Below are positions 6,095 to 10,636 of a DNA stretch of 10,636 nt, piece after piece (the first letter of the stretch is position 1; each line of letters begins with the position of its first letter). A program made the translations under genes and the position numbers. The notes under the pieces were generated by a model. The model saw nothing but the letters and a program-made list of their open reading frames with translations, did no database searches and had not been told where the DNA came from. This DNA is from Nonlabens sp. (GTDB taxonomy: Bacteria > Bacteroidota > Bacteroidia > Flavobacteriales > Flavobacteriaceae): assembly GCA_023301395.1 (NCBI GenBank), contig JALZUY010000228.1, forward strand, positions 1 through 10,636, read 5' to 3'.

Positions 6095-7102
6095 ATGTAC
6101 ACTTCTCGCATTACTGGAATGGGAAAATATGTTCCAGAAAACGTAGTCACAAACGATGACCTTTCTAAATTAATGGATACAAACGATGCCTGGATACAGG
6201 AGCGTACTGGTATTAAAGAAAGGCGTCATATTAAAAAGGATGATGGAAATTCAACGGCTGTCATGGGCGTTAAAGCCGCGACTATTGCTCTAGAACGTGC
6301 AAAAATCTCTAAGGATGACATAGATATGATCGTGTTTGCGACGTTATCACCAGATTATTATTTCCCTGGTTGTGGAGTGCAGGTTCAAGAAATGATGGAA
6401 ATCCATACTTGTCCAGCGATAGATGTGCGTAATCAGTGCAGTGGATTTGTCTATGCACTGTCAGTGGCAGATCAGTTTATAAAAACAGGAATGTATAAAA
6501 ACGTACTAGTTATAGGTTCTGAAAATCACAGTGGTGGACTTGATATGACTACTCGCGGTAGATCGGTATCAGTTATATTTGGCGATGGAGCAGGAGCTGC
6601 GGTTCTTTCTCGAAGTGAAGAAAACGGTCACGGAGTTCTTTCTACTCATTTACACAGTGAAGGAAAACATGCGCTAGAATTATCTCTTAAAGGTCCATCT
6701 ACTATGCATTGGGTTCCTGAATTGATAGAGCAAAACCCGCAAGAGGATATTCCATATTATCCATATATGAACGGTCAGTTTGTGTTTAAAAATGCCGTAA
6801 GACGTTTTAGCGAGGTGATTATGCAGGGACTTGAGGCAAATGATCTTCAAGTAAGTGATATCGATATGTTAGTTCCACACCAGGCAAACTTGCGTATCTC
6901 TCAATTTATTCAAAAGAAATTTCAATTAACAGACGACCAAGTTTATAACAACATCCAGAAATACGGTAACACCACAGCAGCTTCTATTCCTATCGCATTA
7001 TGTGAAGCTTGGGAAGAAGGAAAGATTAAGGATGGTGATACGGTCGTGTTAGCAGCTTTTGGTAGTGGATTTACTTGGGCTAGTGCTGTTATGAAGTGGT
7101 AG
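6095..7102 (+). CDS. Beta-ketoacyl-ACP synthase III (FabH family)
   Basis: The 335-residue protein has full family length. The triad is visible: Cys115 in RNQCSGF, His262 in PHQANLR and Asn292 in YGNTTAASIP. GDGAGAAV at 163-170 and AFGSGFTWAS near the end are also characteristic. Such enzymes condense acyl-CoA with malonyl-ACP and start fatty acid chains, using branched or acetyl primers. The common motif after the start, TNDDLSKLMDTNDAWIQERTGI, fits FabH. It is not beside plsX, rpmF or other fab genes, so it could be the main FabH or a paralogue for a special acyl product; I therefore give no symbol. The gene is divergent from the AlkB-like gene and ends in a strong terminator. Confidence 0.9.
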   Translation: MYTSRITGMGKYVPENVVTNDDLSKLMDTNDAWIQERTGIKERRHIKKDDGNSTAVMGVKAATIALERAKISKDDIDMIVFATLSPDYYFPGCGVQVQEMMEIHTCPAIDVRNQCSGFVYALSVADQFIKTGMYKNVLVIGSENHSGGLDMTTRGRSVSVIFGDGAGAAVLSRSEENGHGVLSTHLHSEGKHALELSLKGPSTMHWVPELIEQNPQEDIPYYPYMNGQFVFKNAVRRFSEVIMQGLEANDLQVSDIDMLVPHQANLRISQFIQKKFQLTDDQVYNNIQKYGNTTAASIPIALCEAWEEGKIKDGDTVVLAAFGSGFTWASAVMKW

Positions 7103-7167
7103 TTTAGATATGCTTTTCCTGATTTTAATATCGGGTTTTACAACATTTTTAAAATCTCTAAAAATCA

Positions 7168-7195
7168 AAAACCCGAGCCTGCAAGCTCGGGTTTT
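7168..7195 (+). terminator. Strong intrinsic terminator behind fabH-type gene
   Basis: AAAACCCGAGC at 7168-7178 and GCTCGGGTTTT at 7185-7195 are perfect 11-bp arms with a 6-base loop, ending in T4. It lies 65 bases after the stop at 7102. A third element, TCGGGTTTT at 7131-7139, repeats the right arm and could pair with the left arm instead. Confidence 0.85.
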
Positions 7196-7198
7196 CTA

Positions 7199-7241
7199 AA
7201 TCGTATAATAACACTAACCATTAATTATGAATCATACGATT
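7199..7241. repeat. Inverted pair of AATCGTAT half-sites
   Basis: AATCGTAT at 7199-7206 and ATACGATT at 7234-7241 are perfect complements separated by 27 bases. They sit in the 261-base gap (7103-7363) between the terminator and the CoA-binding gene. The same half-site is inside the inverted repeat at 3847-3886. Confidence 0.5.
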
Positions 7242-7294
7242 ATTAGCTTTGAATTTTTCTTTTTCAGTTCAATTCAATCTATCTCAAATAAATC

Positions 7295-7313
7295 AAAGGA
7301 TAATCAGTCCTTT
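7295..7313. repeat. Short inverted repeat upstream of the CoA-binding gene
   Basis: AAAGGA at 7295-7300 and TCCTTT at 7308-7313 flank a 7-base loop, ending 13 bases before the -7 box at 7327, about where -33 contacts would fall. It may be an operator; a 6-bp arm can also occur by chance in AT-rich DNA. Confidence 0.35.
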
Positions 7314-7326
7314 AGTTAAAAGACGA

Positions 7327-7334
7327 TACATTTG
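7327..7334 (+). promoter_or_regulatory. Candidate -7 box for the CoA-binding gene (TACATTTG)
   Basis: TACATTTG fits TAnnTTTG exactly and lies 37 bases before the ATG at 7364, behind the fabH terminator where a new promoter is needed. No perfect -33 TTG is present. Confidence 0.5.
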
Positions 7335-7363
7335 TAGAAATGTTACATTTATTATCTTAAAAT

Positions 7364-7726
7364 ATGTCTAAAAAAACTTTAGTTATAGGAGCATCACTCA
7401 AAGCAGAACGTTATTCAAACATTGCTATTCATAGATTGCGCAGTTTTAATATAGAGACTATTGCAATAGGATTGCGAGAAGGATTAGTAGATGATGTAAG
7501 TATTCATAAAGAACCATTGCCTTTTAAAGATATACATACGGTAACATTATATCTCAATCCTACGAGACAACCGCAGTATTACGATTATATCATAAGCTTG
7601 AAACCACAACGTGTCATTTTTAATCCAGGCACTGAAAATCCAGAATTTTATAAAATGCTCGAAGAAGTAAATATCGAATCTGAAGTAGCCTGTACGCTAG
7701 TTCTTCTGGGAACTGGTCAGTATTAA
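7364..7726 (+). CDS. CoA-binding domain protein (YccU/CoA_binding_2 type)
   Basis: This 120-residue single-domain protein has a Rossmann-like CoA-binding fold. TLVIGASLKAERYSN (5-19) gives the nucleotide-binding loop with Gly9, VTLYLNPTRQPQYY lies mid-chain, and FNPGTENPEFYKMLEE near 86-101 plus ACTLVLLGTGQY at the end match the compact stand-alone members. It resembles the CoA-binding part of succinyl-CoA synthetase alpha subunits, but no catalytic His or ligase partner is present. The role is unknown, possibly CoA sensing. It has its own candidate promoter. Its stop overlaps the opposing symporter stop by four bases (TTAA, 7723-7726) inside a 20-bp palindrome. Confidence 0.85.
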   Translation: MSKKTLVIGASLKAERYSNIAIHRLRSFNIETIAIGLREGLVDDVSIHKEPLPFKDIHTVTLYLNPTRQPQYYDYIISLKPQRVIFNPGTENPEFYKMLEEVNIESEVACTLVLLGTGQY

Positions 7727-7741
7727 TCTCTAGAGATTAAT
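7722..7741. repeat. Perfect 20-bp palindrome across two convergent stop codons
   Basis: ATTAATCTCTAGAGATTAAT is its own reverse complement. It covers the stop of the CoA-binding gene (7724-7726) and, on the minus strand, the last codons Leu-Ile-Ser-Arg-Asp and stop of the symporter gene. With no loop it suits a DNA-binding dimer at least as well as an RNA hairpin, though a bidirectional terminator is possible. Confidence 0.75.
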
Positions 7742-9174
7742 GAAGCTATTAAAAGGCCTATAAAGGTTATAGCGCCATTCAGTAAAAGAATAAAGAAACC
7801 AAATTCAAACTCATACCACTCAAGAGCAAAATAGCTAATTGCAAACGCTATAAATGGCGATGCAATAGCTATAATTGGAGTAGTAAGATGAGGTACTTTT
7901 AACTTAGTAAGAATCCCAAAAGAGAACAAGCCAAGTAAAGGTCCATAAGTATAACCTGCAAATACAAACAGCTTAGTAATTACACTGGCATCTTTAATTA
8001 AGTATTCAAAACTCACAATTACTAAAATGAGTAAAACAGAAAACCCTACGTGAACTAACTTGCGTATCCAGCTTTGTTTTTTCTCTTCATAGTTTTTCTC
8101 AATTCTCAAAATATCTACAGAGAAAGATGTTGTTAATGACGTTAATGCGCTGTCTGCACTAGAATAAGCAGCTGCTACTAACCCTAGAATAAATACAAGA
8201 CCTATTCCTATTCCCATCTCACTTTGAATAGAAATACAGGCAAAAAGGCTGTCTTTATATCCGCCCGTTGCAGCGATGTCTGCATATGAAGTTAGCAACA
8301 CACCTAATCCTAAAAATATTAGATTCACAAAAGTCAATACAATTGTAAACCAGAACATATTCTTTTGTGCATCCTCAAGGCTGCGACAAGTGAGGTTTTT
8401 TTGCATCATATCTTGATCCAGACCAGTCATTACAATCGCAATAAAAGCACCAGCAAAAAACTGTTTAAAGAAATAAGAACGACTTTTCCAATCGTCAAAG
8501 AAGAAGATTTGAGATAGGTCACTATCAGAAATGTAACTGGTAATTTCTCCAATGCCATTAAGATCTAGACTGTCAGAGATGTAATAAATAGCAACGCCTA
8601 CAGCGACCAGCATAAAAAATGTTTGCAACGTATCTGTCCAGACTATAGTCTTAATGCCAGATTTAAAGGTGTAAAGCCATATGAGAATTACGGTAAGAGT
8701 TACTGTTTGCCAGAATTCCACGCCCATACTTTCAAAGACAAACTCCTGTAAAACACCAGCAACCAGATAAAGTCTGAAACTAGCTCCTACCACACGAGAA
8801 AGAATAAAAAAACTAGAACCGGTATATTGAGCAGCACTACCATAACGATCGTTGAGATAGCTATAAATAGATGTCAAGTTCATTTTATAATAAAGCGGTA
8901 GCAGTACAGTACCTATAACTAGATAACCTACTACGTATCCTAGAACAACTTGGAAATAATTCATCGCGCCTTCCTCTACAGCACCAGGGACAGATATAAA
9001 AGTTACACCACTTAATGAAGCGCCTATCATTCCAAAGGCAACTATAAACCATGGAGATGATCGATTTCCTCTAAAGAAAGTCGCGTTATCACTTTTACGA
9101 CCTACTAAGAATGAAATCAAGATAAGTACTGCAAAATAAATCGCAATCGTAATAAGAATTTGAGTAGAAGTCAC
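7723..9174 (-). CDS. Sodium:solute symporter family (SSS/SLC5) transporter
   Basis: From the GTG at 9174 the product is 483 residues with about 13 membrane helices, the usual size for the SSS family, which couples Na+ entry to solute uptake across the inner membrane. Clear signatures are GASLSGVTFISVPG (51-64), GLDQDMMQKNLTCRS (251-265) and AAAYSSADSALTSLTTS (about 334-350), the last containing the helix-8 Ser/Thr region of the Na2 sodium site. The substrate cannot be read from sequence; sugars, sialic acid, amino acids and others are all taken by relatives. An ATG at 9234 would add 20 residues that look unlike a family N-terminus; GTG directly before TSTQILITIAIYF fits better. The gene stands alone on the minus strand and converges on the CoA-binding gene. 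Confidence 0.88.
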   Translation of the reverse strand: MTSTQILITIAIYFAVLILISFLVGRKSDNATFFRGNRSSPWFIVAFGMIGASLSGVTFISVPGAVEEGAMNYFQVVLGYVVGYLVIGTVLLPLYYKMNLTSIYSYLNDRYGSAAQYTGSSFFILSRVVGASFRLYLVAGVLQEFVFESMGVEFWQTVTLTVILIWLYTFKSGIKTIVWTDTLQTFFMLVAVGVAIYYISDSLDLNGIGEITSYISDSDLSQIFFFDDWKSRSYFFKQFFAGAFIAIVMTGLDQDMMQKNLTCRSLEDAQKNMFWFTIVLTFVNLIFLGLGVLLTSYADIAATGGYKDSLFACISIQSEMGIGIGLVFILGLVAAAYSSADSALTSLTTSFSVDILRIEKNYEEKKQSWIRKLVHVGFSVLLILVIVSFEYLIKDASVITKLFVFAGYTYGPLLGLFSFGILTKLKVPHLTTPIIAIASPFIAFAISYFALEWYEFEFGFFILLLNGAITFIGLLIASLISRD

Positions 9175-9273
9175 AGAATTAATTTTAATGCTAATGTACT
9201 CATACAATCTCGAATCACAAATGGCGACTTTCAAATTTCAAAAAGCAAGAAATATAAGATCATGATTCATAAA

Positions 9274-9320
9274 TGTCAGTTTGAGCGCAGCCTGCCTGCC
9301 GGCAAAGTCATGTCGAGAAC
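9274..9320. repeat. Possible degenerate REP-like element
   Basis: A GC-rich island in AT-rich DNA: TGTCAGTTTGAGCGCAG at 9274-9290, a CCTGCC repeat leading into the palindrome TGCCGGCA at 9297-9304, then GTCGAGAAC at 9312-9320. It resembles, from memory, the 'CAGTTCGAGCGCAG...TCGAGAACTG' intergenic palindromes dispersed in Flavobacteriaceae. The right half looks damaged because the expected second CAGGCAGG and closing CTGACA are missing. Only one copy is in the window. Confidence 0.45.
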
Positions 9321-9430
9321 AATTCAATGTGTCATAATGATCTTATACATCTTAAATTTTAGGTTCAATTTGAGTTGGAATTCAAGTGCAAATTCAGGTT
9401 CAAGTTTCTCATACCTAATACCACAACTCT

Positions 9431-9438
9431 TATATTTG
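9431..9438 (+). promoter_or_regulatory. Candidate -7 box for recR (TATATTTG)
   Basis: TATATTTG matches TAnnTTTG exactly and ends only 6 bases before the ATG at 9445. Transcription from it would start at or next to the start codon, giving a nearly leaderless recR message. No clear -33 TTG is seen. Confidence 0.5.
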
Positions 9439-9444
9439 TAGCTC

Positions 9445-10062
9445 ATGAATTTCTCCTCAAAAATATTAGAAGAAGCCGTTAACCAAGTCTCGCAACTGCC
9501 TGGAATAGGTAAGCGTACTGCATTACGATTAGTGTTGCACCTTATGCGCCAGCCAGCAGATCAGACAGATGTGCTTGCTCAGGCTCTCACTAATATGCGT
9601 CATGATTTAAAATTTTGCGTGAGATGTCATAACGTGAGCGATATAGATATTTGTGAAATATGTACCAGTCATAGCCGTGATAAAACCATAGTTTGCGTAG
9701 TAGAAGATATACGTGATGTGATGGCTATTGAAAACACGAGTCAGTATCGTGGCTTATATCATGTTCTAGGTGGGAAAATAAGTCCTATGGATGGAATCGG
9801 GCCGCAAGATTTGAATATTAAATCTCTCGTCGATCGCATTAAAAATGATGGAGTAAGTGAGCTTATTTTTGCATTGAGTCCAACTATTGAAGGTGATACT
9901 ACTAATTTTTATATATTTAAGCAACTAGGTGAGCTAGAAGTGAATACTTCCACAATAGCAAGAGGAATAGCCGTAGGAGATGAACTAGAATTTGCTGACG
10001 AGGTTACACTAGGTCGCAGTATTCTACATCGTGTTCCATATGAGAATTCATTAAAAAATTAA
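9445..10062 (+). CDS. recR: Recombination mediator protein RecR
   Basis: The 205-residue protein has the usual RecR length and order: a helix-hairpin-helix at 14-32 (QVSQLPGIGKRTALRLVL), a four-cysteine zinc finger with Cys58, Cys61, Cys70 and Cys73 (CVRC...CEIC), a Toprim domain from about 81 to 175 (VCVVEDIRDVMAIE, then GGKISPMDGIGP), and a C-terminal Walker-B-like part (IARGIAVGDELEFADEVTLGRS). RecR works with RecO (and RecF) to load RecA on gapped or SSB-coated DNA. A -7 box lies directly before the start. The following glycosyltransferase gene begins 2 bases after the stop, so the two are probably co-transcribed; I recall this pairing in other Flavobacteriia but could not check. Confidence 0.95.
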   Translation: MNFSSKILEEAVNQVSQLPGIGKRTALRLVLHLMRQPADQTDVLAQALTNMRHDLKFCVRCHNVSDIDICEICTSHSRDKTIVCVVEDIRDVMAIENTSQYRGLYHVLGGKISPMDGIGPQDLNIKSLVDRIKNDGVSELIFALSPTIEGDTTNFYIFKQLGELEVNTSTIARGIAVGDELEFADEVTLGRSILHRVPYENSLKN

Positions 10063-10064
10063 CT

Positions 10065-10636
10065 GTGGACTTATCCATCATCATACTCAATTATAACGCA
10101 GCGGCTTTTCTAGAGTTGTGCTTGGACAGCGTCTTTAAAGCAATAAAGAATATTGATGCTGAGGTGATTGTGGTGGATAATAACTCTACAGATCATAGTC
10201 TCGAGATGTTACGAAGTAATTTCCTGCAAGTGAAATTGATTATAAATGATGAGAATTTAGGCTTTTCAAAAGGTAATAATATTGGAGTACAACACGCACA
10301 AGGAACTTATCTGTGTATTTTGAATCCAGATACGATTGTAGGTGAAACAGTATTTGATGAGGTACACGCTTTCGCGAAAGCGAATTCACAAATAGCATTC
10401 ACAACTACACAACTTATAAACGGCACAGGAGCATTTCTGCCAGAAAGTAAGCGCAATGTACCAACACCAAAAATCGCAAGACAAAAAATACTAGGAAACG
10501 ATACAAAATATTATTCCAGTCATTTAAACAAAGACGAATTCATACTCCTCCCCGTCATCGCCATTGCTTGGTTCGTTCTCACGATCATCGCCACCATTAA
10601 AGGAAACGATGGCCTCTCCTACCGCTATCCGCTCAC
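10065..10636 (+). CDS. Family 2 glycosyltransferase, partial, with anomalous DUF4870-like tail
   Basis: The frame is open from a GTG at 10065 (2 bases after recR) to the window end, 190 codons and two bases. Residues 1-158 are a GT-A glycosyltransferase N-terminus: LSIIILNYN (3-11), EVIVVDNNSTD (33-43), ENLGFSKGNNIG (63-74) and LNPDT (86-90), as in enzymes adding sugars to surface polysaccharides. After NKDE (155-158) the expected acceptor half (normally starting VDILVGAFML or similar) is absent. Residues 159-190 are instead hydrophobic and end IIATIKGNDGLSYRYPL, resembling the C-terminus of DUF4870 membrane proteins. The DNA becomes GC-rich with C-ending codons at the same point, so the last 96 bases are probably foreign to this gene. 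AFAKA at 102-106 is palindrome copy 3. Confidence 0.8.
   Translation, partial: MDLSIIILNYNAAAFLELCLDSVFKAIKNIDAEVIVVDNNSTDHSLEMLRSNFLQVKLIINDENLGFSKGNNIGVQHAQGTYLCILNPDTIVGETVFDEVHAFAKANSQIAFTTTQLINGTGAFLPESKRNVPTPKIARQKILGNDTKYYSSHLNKDEFILLPVIAIAWFVLTIIATIKGNDGLSYRYPL
10368..10381. repeat. Copy 3 of perfect palindrome GCTTTCGCGAAAGC
   Basis: Inside the glycosyltransferase gene, extended to 16 bases at 10367-10382, encoding Ala-Phe-Ala-Lys-Ala at residues 102-106 in the same reading frame of the palindrome as the other two copies. Confidence 0.9.
10541..10636 (+). other. GC-rich terminal segment, likely chimeric junction
   Basis: By hand count 52 of these 96 bases are G or C (54%), clearly above the AT-rich gene before it. 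Codons switch to CTC, CCC, GTC, ATC, GCC. The change coincides with GAATTC at 10536-10541 and with the switch from glycosyltransferase to DUF4870-like protein. The sequence is compatible with DNA from another organism or locus joined here. Confidence 0.6.

Larger units (their letters stand above)
9175..9444. other. Divergent intergenic region between symporter and recR
   Basis: This 270-base region (210 bases if the symporter starts at 9234) holds a GC-rich REP-like fragment at 9274-9320, a stretch with repeated TTCAA motifs including AGGTTCAA at 9361-9368 and 9396-9403, and a -7 box for recR. Plus-strand reading frames across it have no recognisable features, and I see no RNA gene. Confidence 0.6.

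Noticed and set aside
6022..6150. N-terminal extension of the AlkB-like protein by 43 residues
   Set aside because: It would overlap the divergent fabH start, has no AlkB similarity, and an ATG pair at 6021/6024 gives a normal-length enzyme.
7103..7363. Possible small RNA gene or riboswitch between fabH and the CoA-binding gene
   Set aside because: Apart from the terminator, inverted repeats and -7 box, no conserved riboswitch core or tRNA-like fold is recognisable.
9160..9441. Plus-strand open frame of 93 codons in the symporter-recR gap
   Set aside because: It overlaps the symporter start antisense and runs through the REP-like fragment; its composition looks random and it has no start signal.
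10382..10387. EcoRI site right after palindrome copy 3 as another possible join
   Set aside because: The glycosyltransferase homology and base composition continue unchanged across it.
1..10636. Defence island, CRISPR array, prophage or insertion sequence
   Set aside because: No repeat-spacer pattern, transposase, integrase, toxin-antitoxin pair or defence protein motif was found; the genes are housekeeping or envelope types.

Overview
The window looks like an ordinary, densely packed piece of chromosome from a marine-type member of Flavobacteriia (Bacteroidota). The evidence is AT-rich DNA, several start-proximal boxes fitting the Bacteroidota -7 consensus TAnnTTTG, no clear Shine-Dalgarno dependence, lipoprotein and Sec signals typical of the group, and families common there (DUF4369, DUF819, TIGR03643, a stand-alone CoA-binding protein, a short class I mannose-6-phosphate isomerase). 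I cannot fix the genus from sequence alone.

Layout. (1) Bases 1-1762, plus strand: the tail of an isopentenyl-diphosphate isomerase, a PTPS-II-type 6-pyruvoyl-tetrahydropterin synthase and a mannose-6-phosphate isomerase are coupled by ATGA and TAATG overlaps. An 88-residue helical protein with its own -7 box follows. (2) Bases 1757-6021, minus strand: AlkB-like dioxygenase, TIGR03643 protein, a secreted alpha/beta-hydrolase-fold protein lacking its nucleophile, a DUF819 membrane protein and a DUF4369 lipoprotein. (3) Bases 6095-7726, plus strand: a FabH-type ketoacyl-ACP synthase III with a strong terminator, a 261-base spacer rich in inverted repeats, and a CoA-binding protein. (4) Bases 7723-9174, minus strand: a sodium/solute symporter. 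(5) Bases 9445-10636, plus strand: recR followed after 2 bases by a family 2 glycosyltransferase that runs off the window.

The genes are mostly housekeeping: isoprenoid, pterin and sugar-phosphate metabolism, fatty acid initiation, DNA repair (AlkB, RecR, perhaps TIGR03643), transport and envelope. They do not form one pathway. Both convergent gene pairs overlap at their stop codons.

I see no defence system, CRISPR array, integrase, insertion sequence or RNA gene. The points most worth a second look are: a 14-base perfect palindrome present three times, each inside a gene and each read as Ala-Phe-Ala-Lys-Ala; an abrupt join in the last 96 bases, where the glycosyltransferase turns into a GC-rich DUF4870-like tail at an EcoRI site (probably a chimera); a hydrolase-fold protein with two of three catalytic residues replaced; a perfect 16-bp inverted repeat at the DUF819 start; and a perfect 20-bp palindrome across the convergent stops at 7722-7741.
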